DNA of 64,000 bases from Kitasatospora sp. NBC_00458 (GTDB taxonomy: Bacteria; Actinomycetota; Actinomycetes; Streptomycetales; Streptomycetaceae). Both the position numbers and the translations under genes were made by a program. Under the pieces are notes generated by a model. The model was given only the letters and a program-made list of their open reading frames with translations, did no database searches and was not told where the DNA came from. The stretch lies in assembly GCF_036013975.1 (NCBI RefSeq), contig NZ_CP107904.1:4899001-4963000 (forward strand). Direction: 5' to 3'. Below, piece by piece: positions 33,822 through 42,376 of the stretch (position 1 is its first letter; every line of letters begins with the position of its first letter).

Positions 33822-34468
33822 CGCTGGAGCTCCAGTACGGCCGTGGAGTGCAGGTGGTCGACGAAGTCGATCAGCAGGTCGTACGCGGCCCGCCGGTCCC
33901 GTGCGTCGCAGTAGAGGATCGGCGCCTCGGGCAGCAGGTCCAGCGCCGACCGCAGCTCCTCCTCCGGGTAGCTCGGGGTGTCCGGGAAGGTGTTGACGGC
34001 CACCGCGAACGGGATCCGCTGCTCCTCCAGCCGGCCGAGCACGTCGAAGGCCTCGTCCGGGCGGCGCAGGTCGACCATGGCGATGGCGCCGAGCGCGCCG
34101 CGCGACAGGTCGTCCCAGAGCGGCCAGAACCGCTGCTGGCCCGGAGTGCCGAAGAGGTAGAGGGCGAGCCGGGGGTTGAGCGTGATCCGGCCGAAGTCCA
34201 GCGCGACGGTGGTGGTGGTCTTCTCGCCGCGCCCGGTGAGGTCGTCGACGCCGCTGCTGGCGGCGGTCATGGTCTCCTCGGTGCGCAGCGGGGCGATCTC
34301 GCTGAGCGAGCCGACCAGCGTGGTCTTGCCGACCCCGAACGGGCCGGTGACGAGGATCTTGACCGCGCCCTGGACGGACGGCGGCAGGTACCGGGGCTCG
34401 GCGGGGCGGTCGACGGGCGCACCGGCGGGCGCGCCCGCGAGGGCGTCAGCGGAGTTGGCGGAGGCCAA
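33818..34468 (-). CDS. cvnD: Conservon GTPase CvnD
   Basis: A 216-residue small GTPase. The P-loop is GPFGVGKTT (about residue 42), a switch region follows with TTTTVALDFG, and the G3-like segment is LFGTPGQQRFW. CvnD proteins are Ras-like GTPases that associate with CvnA-C in a membrane complex and link a sensor-kinase-like protein to development or metabolism in streptomycetes. The start overlaps cvnC by 23 nt and the stop overlaps the CYP157 gene by 4 nt, so the operon is tightly coupled. Confidence 0.9.
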   Translation of the reverse strand: MASANSADALAGAPAGAPVDRPAEPRYLPPSVQGAVKILVTGPFGVGKTTLVGSLSEIAPLRTEETMTAASSGVDDLTGRGEKTTTTVALDFGRITLNPRLALYLFGTPGQQRFWPLWDDLSRGALGAIAMVDLRRPDEAFDVLGRLEEQRIPFAVAVNTFPDTPSYPEEELRSALDLLPEAPILYCDARDRRAAYDLLIDFVDHLHSTAVLELQR

Positions 34469-34793
34469 CGAGTACCTCTTCCAGGAGGGTTGTGGGCAGG
34501 CGTTCGGCCTGCGGGACGGGCGGGAGCACCTGGACGGCGCCGAGGTCCCAGAGGTCGCCGACCAGCACCTTGACGACGCCTAGCGGCAGCCCCAGGTAGG
34601 CGGCCACCTCGGCGACCGACAACAGGCTGCGGCAGAGGTCCAGGATCCGCTGGTGCTCGCGGTTGAGCAGTGCGTCCTCGGGCAGTTCGGGCCGGTCGGG
34701 TAAGGCGGTGACCAGACTCTCCACGGCCAGGGCGGTCCGGGTGGGGCGGCTGCGGCCGCCGGTGATGACGTAGGGCCGGACCGGCCCGTTCAC
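34446..34793 (-). CDS. cvnC: Conservon DUF742 protein CvnC
   Basis: A 115-residue DUF742 protein with RPYVITGGRSRP near the start and a winged-helix-like segment (SVAEVAAYLGLPLGVVKVLV) in the second half. It is a component of the conservon signalling complex; its precise activity is unknown. It overlaps cvnB by 4 nt and cvnD by 23 nt. Confidence 0.9.
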   Translation of the reverse strand: MNGPVRPYVITGGRSRPTRTALAVESLVTALPDRPELPEDALLNREHQRILDLCRSLLSVAEVAAYLGLPLGVVKVLVGDLWDLGAVQVLPPVPQAERLPTTLLEEVLVGLRQLR

Positions 34794-35203
34794 CGCTGGT
34801 CCCCCGCCGCGAGGTCGGCGCGCGGCGGGCTGGTGAGGTGGGAGCCGATCCGTTCGACCAGGACCTGCATCTGGTAGGCGACCAGCCCGGCGTCCACGGC
34901 CTCGGCGGTCACCACGGCCAGGTGGGCGCCGGCGCCGGCGGCGACGATGAAGAGGTAGCCGCCGCCGTACTCGATGATGATCTGGCGGGTCGCGCTGCCG
35001 TGGCCGCCGAAGCCCTGGGCGACGCCGCGGGCCAGCGACTGGAGGCCCGAGCAGGCGGCGGCGAGCCGCTCGGCGTCCTCGCGGAGGATGCCCGCGCTGC
35101 GTCCGATCTCCAGGCCGTCGTTGGACACCACGACGGCGTGCCGGACCTCCGGGACGGAGACGATGTCGGCGAGCAGCCAGCCGAGGTCAGGGGTGGTGGT
35201 CAT
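34790..35203 (-). CDS. cvnB: Conservon roadblock/LC7 protein CvnB
   Basis: A 137-residue roadblock/LC7-domain protein (about residues 8-120, with HAVVVSNDGLEIGRS and GGYLFIVAAGAGAHLAVVT). Such proteins act as regulators of small GTPases, analogous to MglB, and here probably act on CvnD. Its start overlaps the cvnA stop region by 17 nt. Confidence 0.9.
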   Translation of the reverse strand: MTTTPDLGWLLADIVSVPEVRHAVVVSNDGLEIGRSAGILREDAERLAAACSGLQSLARGVAQGFGGHGSATRQIIIEYGGGYLFIVAAGAGAHLAVVTAEAVDAGLVAYQMQVLVERIGSHLTSPPRADLAAGDQR

Positions 35204-37040
35204 GGAATTCTCCGGAGCGCTGGGGAAGCTGGGGGGAAGCGGGAAGGGAAGGGTCGTGCGGGGTCGCCTGCGGCCGGCCGGGGTGCCGGTCGCCGTGGCG
35301 GGGGGAGCGGGCCTGGTCGGGTCCCTCGGAGCGGCCCGGGGAGGGGGCCTGGGGCCGACCGTGGGACCGGCCCTGCTCCTGGCCCGGGGAGAGGGCTGGG
35401 GAGGGGGCTGGGGAGGGGGCCTGGGCCCGGGCGGCCGAGCGGCCGCTGGCCGTGCCGGCCTGGAACATCGCCATGAACGCCTGTGCCTGCTGCGCCGAGC
35501 GGTACGGCGGAGCGGGCGCGGGGCTCGGCGCGGCGGCCGGGGCGTGCCGGGTGGCGCGGTCGCGCCGGTGGCTCCGGCGGGGCAGCGGCGGCGGGGTGGT
35601 GCCGGCCGCGGCCGCCCGGTCGGTGGACGGGTCGCCGGTGGACGGGGCGCCGGCCGGGTCGGTGCCGGGCGCTCCCGGGGTGCCGGACAGCGGCGGGTAG
35701 CCGGCGGCCGGCGGGTACAGCGGCGGGTACCCGGACGGCGCCGGGTAGCCGTACGGGTCCTGCGCGGACTGCGGGCCGGGCTGGTGCTGCCGCCCGTACC
35801 CGCCGCCGCCCGGCTGCCCGTGACCGCCCGGCTGTCCGTGACTGCCCGGCTGCCCGTACGCCTCGCGGGGCCCGTACGCGTCCTGGCCGTACGTGCCGTG
35901 GCCGTAGGCGTCCTGGCCGTACGCGTTCCCGGTGTGCGCGTCCTCGGGGCGGGGGCCCCGGGCGGGAGCGCCCGGGGACCTGTGCGCGCCCCGGGAGCCG
36001 GTCCCGCCCTGCGCGCCGTACGGGCCCGGAGCGCCGTGCCCCGCCTGCCGGCCGGGTTCGGGGGCGCCGGGCGGCGGGGGAGCGGGGGCCCGGTGCGGCC
36101 CGGGGCCGAACACCGCGTCGTCCGTGCCGTAGCCCGGGACGGTCGGCGGCAGCGGCTCGGTGAGCAGGGCGTTCGGCAGCAGCACCACGATCCGCACCCC
36201 GCCGTACGGCGAGGGCGCGGAGCTGAGGGTGACCCGGAACCCGTACTGCTCGGCGAGCCGGCCGACCGCGGCCAGGCCGAGCTGCGGGACCTCGCCGAGG
36301 CGGGAGACCTCCATCGCGGTCCCGCCGGCCAGTGCGGCGGCCGCCTTGGCGACGGCCTGCTCGGGCATGCCGACGCCGCCGTCGTCGATCTCGATGACGG
36401 CGCCGTTGTGCACCGGCATCAGGGTGACGAACACCTGGGTGCTGGGCGGGGAGTAGCGGGTGGCGTTGTCCAGCAGTTCGGCGACGGCGTGGATGAGCGC
36501 CTCGGCGGCGGCGCCGACCACGGCGGTCTCGATCCGGCTGCGGACCACCACGCGCTGGAACGGCAGGATGCGGGACTGGGCGCCGCGCACCACGTCCTCC
36601 AGCGAGACCGGCTCGGGCCAGTGCCGGCCGGCCCGGGCGCCGCAGAGGACGGCCAGGGTCTGGGCGAGCCGGGCCTGCTGGGCGGCGGCGTGGTCCGCCT
36701 TGAGCAGGCCCTCCAGCAGGGCCGGGTCGTCGTGGGTGCGTTCCATCTCGTCCAGCAGGGCCTGCTGGTCGTGGGCCATCACGAGGATCCGGCGGGCCAC
36801 GCTGAGGAACGCCCGCTGGGTGGAGGCGTTGAGCTCCTGCTCCTGCTGGACGGCGGCCAGTTCGGCGCCGCGCCGGGCGAGTTCGGCGGCGAGCTGTTCC
36901 TTGAGCCGGTCGTTCTCGCGCTGCTGCTGGACGACCCGGCGGCGCTGGGTGGCGGAGACCGCGCGGTAGCGGGCGGCGGCCACGAAGGCGAGGGCGGCGA
37001 GAACGCCGGTTGCCGTTGCGCACCACTGAGTCATCGTCAC
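35187..37040 (-). CDS. cvnA: Conservon sensor histidine-kinase-like protein CvnA
   Basis: A 617-residue protein. One N-terminal transmembrane helix (about residues 8-24) is followed by a coiled-coil-like stretch of Gln/Arg/Glu (25-70) and a dimerisation helix. An HATPase_c domain spans about 150-280 (ELLDNATRYSPP, DDGGVGMP, GLAAVGRLAEQYG). The remaining about 330 residues are disordered and rich in Pro, Gly, Tyr, Gln and Ser. They include repeated YGQDAYG units near residues 365-385 and GQPGGHGQPGG runs. It is the putative sensor of the conservon. GTG 37040 and ATG 37034 are both possible starts. Confidence 0.88.
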   Translation of the reverse strand: MTMTQWCATATGVLAALAFVAAARYRAVSATQRRRVVQQQRENDRLKEQLAAELARRGAELAAVQQEQELNASTQRAFLSVARRILVMAHDQQALLDEMERTHDDPALLEGLLKADHAAAQQARLAQTLAVLCGARAGRHWPEPVSLEDVVRGAQSRILPFQRVVVRSRIETAVVGAAAEALIHAVAELLDNATRYSPPSTQVFVTLMPVHNGAVIEIDDGGVGMPEQAVAKAAAALAGGTAMEVSRLGEVPQLGLAAVGRLAEQYGFRVTLSSAPSPYGGVRIVVLLPNALLTEPLPPTVPGYGTDDAVFGPGPHRAPAPPPPGAPEPGRQAGHGAPGPYGAQGGTGSRGAHRSPGAPARGPRPEDAHTGNAYGQDAYGHGTYGQDAYGPREAYGQPGSHGQPGGHGQPGGGGYGRQHQPGPQSAQDPYGYPAPSGYPPLYPPAAGYPPLSGTPGAPGTDPAGAPSTGDPSTDRAAAAGTTPPPLPRRSHRRDRATRHAPAAAPSPAPAPPYRSAQQAQAFMAMFQAGTASGRSAARAQAPSPAPSPALSPGQEQGRSHGRPQAPSPGRSEGPDQARSPRHGDRHPGRPQATPHDPSLPASPQLPQRSGEFHDHHP

Positions 37041-37196
37041 GCCGCGAATTCTAGGGTGATGATCCTACGAAGGTGTGAACGGATCTCGCCAAGTGACCGG
37101 AACTCGTCGATATCCCGTCAATAGCACGCCGGACGACCGTTCTTCGGGCCCGATCCGACGGTCGGCGAACACTTCGGCCGCCCCCCGGCAAGGGCC

Positions 37197-39560
37197 TTAT
37201 TGCCCTGATGACAACCGGTGCAACAACAGCAGGGCGACGTCGTCCGGGCGGGAGCGCCGCTCGGTGACGTTCAGGGTGAGCAGGTCGGCCAGCCGCTCCA
37301 GGGCCGGCCCCGGAGCCGACCGGACCGGGCCGGTGCCGCCGGCCCACAGCTCCAGCCCGCCGAGCATCCGGTGCACCGACTCGTCGTAGTCCTCCTCCCG
37401 GTCCTCCACCAGGCCGTCCGTGTACGCGAGCAGCGTCTCGCCGGGCGCCAGGTGCTCCACCACCAGCGGGTACGACGCGTCCGGGTCGACGCCCAGCGGC
37501 GGGCCGCCGGGCAGCTCCAGCTCCACCGCCCGGGCGTCCGCGGTGACCCGGACCGGGGCCGGATGACCCGCGCGGGCCGCCCGCAGCGTCCCGTCGGCGG
37601 GATCGAGGGTGAGGTACAGGCAGGTGGCGAACAGCTCGGTGTCCAGCTCGGCGAGCAGCCGGCTCGTCCGGGTCAGCGTGGCGGCCGGGTCGTGCCCGTC
37701 GGTGGCGTAGGCGCGCAGGCCGCTGCGCAGCTGCCCCATCACGGCCGTCGCCTCGGCGTTGTGGCCCTGGACGTCGCCGATCACCAGGCCGATCAGGCCG
37801 TGCGGCAGTCGCAGCAGGTCGTACCAGTCGCCGCCGATCTGCATGCCCTCGGTGCTCGGCAGGTAGCGGGCGGCGCTGGCGATCCCGGGCAGCCGGGGCA
37901 GCGAGCGCGGCAGCATCGCGCGCTGCAGCTCGGTGGCCCGGTGGTGGTGGGTGTCGTACAGCCGGGCGCGCTCCAGGGACTGGGCGAGGATCCCGGCGAA
38001 GGCCGAGTAGAGGGTGCGGTCCTCGCGGCCGAAGACGCGTTCGGTGGCGAAGGTGATCAGGCAGGAGCCGACCTGCCGGCCGGAGGCCACCAGCGGCAGC
38101 ACCGCCCAGGCCGCCGGCGCGAGCGCCCCGCCGGCAGCGGGCCCGTCCGTCGGCTGCCCGTCCGGCGCCTGCCCGTCTGTTGTGCCCTGCCCGTCCGGCG
38201 CCTGCCCGTCCGGGCCGCGCGCGCTCCGGCTCGGCTCGCTGAACAGCGGCGCGGAACGGGCCAGCGCGCTCTGCATCACGCCCTCGGAGAGGTCGGCCAG
38301 TCGGGTGAGCTCGGAGCGCCGCGCGCCCCCGTAGACGGTGTGCGAGACGGGCAGCAGCCGGCCCTCGTCCACCAGGTCGAGCACGATGCCCGCGGCCCCG
38401 AAGGCCGGCCGGGCGACATCGGTGACGGCCGTCGTCACGTCGCGGACGGTGACCGCCCGGGAGAGCGCCCGGGTGAGGGCCAGCAGCAGCGCCGAACGGG
38501 CCCCGACCGCGGGGTCGCCGCCCTCCGGGGCGGCCGGGCGCTCCTCGGGGTCGCGGCCGTGGTCCCGGTCGGCGAGCAGCCCGGCGATCCGGACCGGCCG
38601 CCGGTGCACGTCCAGCATCACCTCCCCGGTCTCCTCGATCCGGATCACCCCGCCGCCCCGGCGCGGTACCCGGTAGCGGATCCGGTACGGGCCGCCGGTG
38701 TCGAGCGCCTCGGCGAGCGCGGCCTGGACGTCCGGCAGGTCCTCGGGGTGGACGAGCAGGTCGAGGTCCGGGGCGGGCGCCGGGCCGCCGCCGTCCGGCA
38801 GCGGCCGTCCGACCAGGCGGTGGGCGTGGTCGTCCCAGTAGGTCTCGCCGGTGACCAGGTCGCGTTCGAAGGCACCGTGCCCGGCGGCCCGGACGGCGAG
38901 CGAGAGCATCGGCTGGCCCGGTCCGGTGGCCGGGGCCGGGCCTGCCCCGTCGGGACCGGGGCCGGGGCGCACTCCGGCGGGCGCGCGCTGTCCGGTCCGC
39001 CCGGCGTGCCCGGCGTGCGCGCCCTGGTCGGACTGCGCCCGGCGCTCGGCCTGCGCGTGGTCGATCAGGTGGGCGAGCCGGTGCGCGCAGGCGTCGCCGA
39101 GGGTCTCCAGGACGTCGAGGTCGCGCCGGGGGACGGTCCCCCGGTGGGCGAGGGCGAGGGCCAGCACGCCGAGCGGCTGTTCGTCGACCACCATCGGCAG
39201 CGCGATGACGGCGACCATGCCGGTGCCCATTCCGGCGTTCCGGTTGGGGTAGTCGACGCTGGTGCGCTCGGGGCTGAGCAGGTAGGGGCGGCGCAGCCGG
39301 AGCGCCGTCGCGGCGGGGAGGTCACCGGTCGGGTCGACGACGCCGTAGCGCTCGTGGGCCCAGTCGGGCAGGCCGTGGGAGGCGGTGAGCCGGAGCATTC
39401 CGGCGGAGTCCAGCAGATAGAGCGCGGATCCCTCGCCGGTGATCCAGTTCGGCCCCTCGGAGAGGACGGTGCCGAGCAGTTCGGCGGCGCTGGTGCAGCC
39501 GAGCAATAAGCGGACACAGCGCATGGCACTGCGCGCGGTGGGGCTGCTGCGCGGGTCCAC
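37197..39560 (-). CDS. SpoIIE-type PP2C phosphatase with GAF and PAS domains
   Basis: A 787-residue protein. The first domain (about residues 10-180) is GAF-like (LLLGCTSAAELLGTVL). A PAS fold follows (about 230-330), then a second GAF-like domain (about 350-540). The PP2C SpoIIE phosphatase domain comes last (about 560-785), with GGDWYDLLRLP, VIGDVQGHNAEA and LLAYTDGLVE carrying the metal-binding aspartates. Such proteins dephosphorylate anti-sigma antagonists in stress or developmental partner-switching pathways. The start is GTG 39560. It lies beside the conservon but is separated from it by about 155 bp. Confidence 0.9.
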   Translation of the reverse strand: MDPRSSPTARSAMRCVRLLLGCTSAAELLGTVLSEGPNWITGEGSALYLLDSAGMLRLTASHGLPDWAHERYGVVDPTGDLPAATALRLRRPYLLSPERTSVDYPNRNAGMGTGMVAVIALPMVVDEQPLGVLALALAHRGTVPRRDLDVLETLGDACAHRLAHLIDHAQAERRAQSDQGAHAGHAGRTGQRAPAGVRPGPGPDGAGPAPATGPGQPMLSLAVRAAGHGAFERDLVTGETYWDDHAHRLVGRPLPDGGGPAPAPDLDLLVHPEDLPDVQAALAEALDTGGPYRIRYRVPRRGGGVIRIEETGEVMLDVHRRPVRIAGLLADRDHGRDPEERPAAPEGGDPAVGARSALLLALTRALSRAVTVRDVTTAVTDVARPAFGAAGIVLDLVDEGRLLPVSHTVYGGARRSELTRLADLSEGVMQSALARSAPLFSEPSRSARGPDGQAPDGQGTTDGQAPDGQPTDGPAAGGALAPAAWAVLPLVASGRQVGSCLITFATERVFGREDRTLYSAFAGILAQSLERARLYDTHHHRATELQRAMLPRSLPRLPGIASAARYLPSTEGMQIGGDWYDLLRLPHGLIGLVIGDVQGHNAEATAVMGQLRSGLRAYATDGHDPAATLTRTSRLLAELDTELFATCLYLTLDPADGTLRAARAGHPAPVRVTADARAVELELPGGPPLGVDPDASYPLVVEHLAPGETLLAYTDGLVEDREEDYDESVHRMLGGLELWAGGTGPVRSAPGPALERLADLLTLNVTERRSRPDDVALLLLHRLSSGQ

Positions 39561-39839
39561 GGGATTTCCGGCCTCTCCGGGTCCTTATGGGGCAGTTAAT
39601 TCTTAATACCTTATTTCCAATGCGGATGAGCGGCGGGCCGGACGGCCGACCGGCGGCGTCGGGCCCCCGGTGGCACCGCTCCGTGGCCGTCGGAAGGTCC
39701 CCGGCGGTGACCGCCCGACGGCCGGGCCGATCCGACCCGAGGTGTCCGATTGGTCCCGATCATCCGTTCCGGGCCGCCGGCAGGGAAGCCGGTGGCACGT
39801 CGACCCCCTCGCGATCCGGTACCCTTCTCCGTGCAGCAC

Positions 39840-39913
39840 GGGGCTATAGCTCAGACGGTTAGAGCGCTTCCCTGATAAGGAAGAGGCCACAGGTTCAAGT
39901 CCTGTTAGCCCCA
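39840..39913 (+). tRNA. tRNA-Ile (anticodon GAU)
   Basis: A 74-nt cloverleaf. The acceptor is GGGGCTA/TAGCCCC with discriminator A, the D stem is GCTC/GAGC, and the anticodon stem is CTTCC/GGAAG around loop CTGATAA. The T stem is ACAGG/CCTGT with loop TTCAAGT. The 3' CCA is not encoded, as the next bases are CCG. All pairs are regular. Confidence 0.96.
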
Positions 39914-40052
39914 CCGAACCCCGAAGGGCCCGGAGCATCCCCCGCTCCGGGCCCTTCGTCGTGCCCGCGTGCCGTGCCCGCGCCCGGGTTCCAGCCCGGG
40001 TCCCCGGCGCCGTCCGCGCCCGGAGCCCGCGGGCGGCCCCGTGCCCGCGGCC

Positions 40053-40622
40053 TCAGGGCCTGGGCCAGCCGTGCAGCCCCGCCGTCAGTACGGTGATCAT
40101 CCGCTCCTGGGTGTCCCCCAGGTCCTCGGCGAGCTGGAAGGCGCCGCCGATCGAGAGCGCCGCGAAGCCGTGGGCCAGCGAGCGGAAGGTCCGGGCGGCG
40201 TGGATCGCCTCGGAGCCCTCCAGTCCGTACGCGCGGAGCACCGCGACGATCACCCCGACCAGCCGGGCCGCCGCCGCGGTCAGGTCGCCGTCCGGCTGCG
40301 GCGCCTGCGGCAGGGCGCCGTACCGGTGCGGGTGCTCGGTGGCGTACGCGTGGTAGGCGCGCAGGACGGCGGCGACGGCGTCGTCCCCGCCGCGGCCGAG
40401 GGCGGCCTCGGCGAGCCGGTCCGCCAGCTCCCCGGTCACCCGCACCGCGACCAGTCGGCGCAGTTCGGTGAGGCCGCCGCTGACGTGCTTGTACAGCGAG
40501 GGGGTGGCGACGCCGGCGCGGCCGGCGACGGCGGCCAGGGTGAGGGCCTCGGGGCCCTGCTCGTCGATGAGGGCGAGGGCGTGGTCGACGACCTGCTCGG
40601 GGGTCAGTCCGACTCGGGGCAC
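40053..40622 (-). CDS. TetR/AcrR-family regulator
   Basis: A 189-residue protein with a TetR helix-turn-helix near residues 8-50 (LAAVAGRAGVATPSLYKHV) and a helical C-terminal ligand domain with FRSLAHGFAAL of the WHG type. The start is GTG 40622, with AGGAG 7 nt upstream. It lies 42 nt behind the alpha/beta hydrolase gene, in the same direction. A symmetric operator precedes the hydrolase gene, so the pair is probably an autoregulated operon. Confidence 0.9.
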   Translation of the reverse strand: MPRVGLTPEQVVDHALALIDEQGPEALTLAAVAGRAGVATPSLYKHVSGGLTELRRLVAVRVTGELADRLAEAALGRGGDDAVAAVLRAYHAYATEHPHRYGALPQAPQPDGDLTAAAARLVGVIVAVLRAYGLEGSEAIHAARTFRSLAHGFAALSIGGAFQLAEDLGDTQERMITVLTAGLHGWPRP

Positions 40623-40664
40623 GGCGGTTCTCCTGGGCTCGGTGCGGTGCGGGTGCGGCGGCGT

Positions 40665-41489
40665 TCAGGCCAGGTCGGCGAGGAAGGCCAGCAGGGCGTC
40701 GGCGGTGGCCTGCGGGTGGTCGGCCATCGGGTAGTGCCCGGCGCCCTCGATCATCACCTTCCGGGCGCCGAGCGCGGCGGCCTGCCGGTCGGCGACGAGT
40801 TCCGGCTTCGAGAAGTCGGGGTCCTTGGATCCCATCACGACCAGCGCCGGGCACCGCACGGCGGCGGTCCAGCCGGTGGGCGCGGAGTCCCCCCGGACGT
40901 AGCCGCGGGTGGCGGCCTTCCGGCCGGGGGTGCGCATCGCGGCGACCAGCCCGTCCACGTAGGCGTCGTGGTCGGCGGGCTTGACCGTCGGGTAGGCGAA
41001 CCTCCGCTGGTACAGGCCCCAGAAGGCCGGCGAGTGGACCAGCAGGGCGCCCATCGCGCCGACCACCGCGCGCTGGAGGGCGTTCGGCGGCGGGTTCTCC
41101 ACGAAGGCGTCCAGCAGGACGATGCCGGCGACCCTCCCGGGGGCGTCCCCGGCGACCTTCACCACCGAGGCGCCGGTGTACGAGCTGCCGGCCAGGACGG
41201 CCCGGTCGATGCCGAGGTGGTCGAGCAGGGCGATCGCGTCGCGGGCGATCGCGGCGGGCGAGTAGTCGTCCCAGGCGATCGAGGACTCGCCGAAGCCGCG
41301 CAGGTCCATGGTGACCACCCGGCGGCCGGCGGCGGTCAGCAGCGGCCGCAGGTGCCGGTACGCGGCCCGGCTGTCGAGCATCCCGGGGAGCAGGAGGACG
41401 GGGGCGCCCTCGCCGTGGCCGGAGTCGTCGAACGCGATCCGGCCGCCGGGAAGGTCGAGGTGGCGGGTGGCGGGGGCGGTGCCGGTCAT
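40665..41489 (-). CDS. Alpha/beta hydrolase
   Basis: A 274-residue alpha/beta hydrolase. The oxyanion region HG-type is near LLPGMLDSR, the nucleophile elbow reads AGSSYTG (the usual GxSxG has Thr in the last position), an acidic residue lies in MGSKDPDF and the histidine in EGAGHYPMADHP. ATG at 41489 has AGGAGG 7 nt upstream, so the longer frame to 41591 is rejected. It is the first gene of an operon with a TetR regulator, and a 47-bp symmetric operator lies 60-110 bp upstream. The substrate is unknown. Confidence 0.87.
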   Translation of the reverse strand: MTGTAPATRHLDLPGGRIAFDDSGHGEGAPVLLLPGMLDSRAAYRHLRPLLTAAGRRVVTMDLRGFGESSIAWDDYSPAAIARDAIALLDHLGIDRAVLAGSSYTGASVVKVAGDAPGRVAGIVLLDAFVENPPPNALQRAVVGAMGALLVHSPAFWGLYQRRFAYPTVKPADHDAYVDGLVAAMRTPGRKAATRGYVRGDSAPTGWTAAVRCPALVVMGSKDPDFSKPELVADRQAAALGARKVMIEGAGHYPMADHPQATADALLAFLADLA

Positions 41490-41551
41490 GGTGGGCCTCC
41501 TCGGTCCGCCGCGGGCGGGGTGCCGCGCGGGTTCGGGTCGTCGGCGTGTGC

Positions 41552-41598
41552 CGATAGCCATAAAGCTAAGGCTAATAGCCTTAGCCGTCAAGCTATCG
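41552..41598 (-). promoter_or_regulatory. 47-bp nested symmetric operator of the hydrolase-tetR operon
   Basis: Centred on A41575. The inner palindrome has 10-bp arms, GCTAAGGCTA (41565-41574) and TAGCCTTAGC (41576-41585). Outer arms CGATAGC (41552-41558) and GCTATCG (41592-41598) sit at exactly equal distance from the centre. It overlaps an A/T-richer stretch that could include the promoter. A further 12-bp palindrome, CGACAGCTGTCG, follows at 41597-41608. Binding by the neighbouring TetR protein is an inference. Confidence 0.7.
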
Positions 41599-41670
41599 AC
41601 AGCTGTCGACGGCGGTCCGAGGCGGCCGGCCCGATGGGATCCCCCGGGCGGTCCCGGCGGCGGACCCGCC

Positions 41671-41961
41671 TCAGACTCCCTCCACCTTGAACGGGTCGTG
41701 CTCGGCCAGCAGCTTGTCCAGTCGGGCCTGGTCGACCCGGGTGACCAGGTCGGTGGACTCCTGGCGGTCCCGGATCACCTTGGCCAGCGTGAACGCGGAG
41801 GTGACGGTGTAGAGCAGGCCGAGGCCGAGGAAGGCCCGGGTCCAGGCCCCGACCGGGAGGTAGGCGATCCCGACGGCGAGGGCGACGGCGGAGACGGCGA
41901 AGGACAGCACGGCCTGGACGTAGTACGCGGCCGTGGTGCGGGACTGCATCGGTGCGCTCAT
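41671..41961 (-). CDS. YiaA/YiaB two-helix domain protein
   Basis: A 96-residue membrane protein with two hydrophobic segments (about residues 14-32 and 40-58, with GIAYLPVGAWTRAFLGLG) and a charged cytosolic tail ending LDKLLAEHDPF. This matches the YiaAB family of small inner-membrane proteins of unknown function. ATG 41961 is preferred over an upstream frame of low-complexity residues. Confidence 0.85.
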   Translation of the reverse strand: MSAPMQSRTTAAYYVQAVLSFAVSAVALAVGIAYLPVGAWTRAFLGLGLLYTVTSAFTLAKVIRDRQESTDLVTRVDQARLDKLLAEHDPFKVEGV

Positions 41962-42210
41962 GGCGCCAGGATGGCCGCGCCGGCGCCGGCCGCACATGAG
42001 TAGGAGTACTCAGATGGGGGGCCGTTCGTTGACGTCCTATCACGTTCGGTAGTGTCAGTTGTCGTCAATCGTCCTAAAACGCCCATCGGGCCGCGTGGTG
42101 CCCGGCCGTATCCTGTCGTCCTCAACGGATGGCTTGGAATCGGGGGCCTCTCGGATTAACGTTTGATAACGCAGCGCGGTCCCCAACGCCGTACCCAGAC
42201 GGCACCGTGC

Positions 42211-42352
42211 GCCGTCGCTTAATCCCGCCGGTCGGCCCACGGGCAGGCCAGGGAGCCGGGGAACCACGTTCCTTGGGGTGAATCGGCCGGGCCCAGGCCC
42301 AGCCGTAGGAGACCTTCCTGCTCCGAACCCGTCAGCTAACCCGGTAGGCGCG
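42211..42352 (+). ncRNA. c-di-AMP (ydaO/yuaA) riboswitch
   Basis: The leader before the M23 peptidase contains the conserved blocks of the ydaO class in order: CGCTTAAT, AGCCGGGGAACCA, TTGGGGTGAAT, GGAGACCTTCC, CCGAACCCGTCAGCTAACC and GGTAGGCG followed by GAAGGA. This class binds cyclic di-AMP and in actinobacteria commonly controls cell-wall hydrolases. The end lies just before the AAAGGAG ribosome binding site. The boundaries are approximate. Confidence 0.92.
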
Positions 42353-42376
42353 AAGGAAGGAAAGGAGCGCGCCTCC

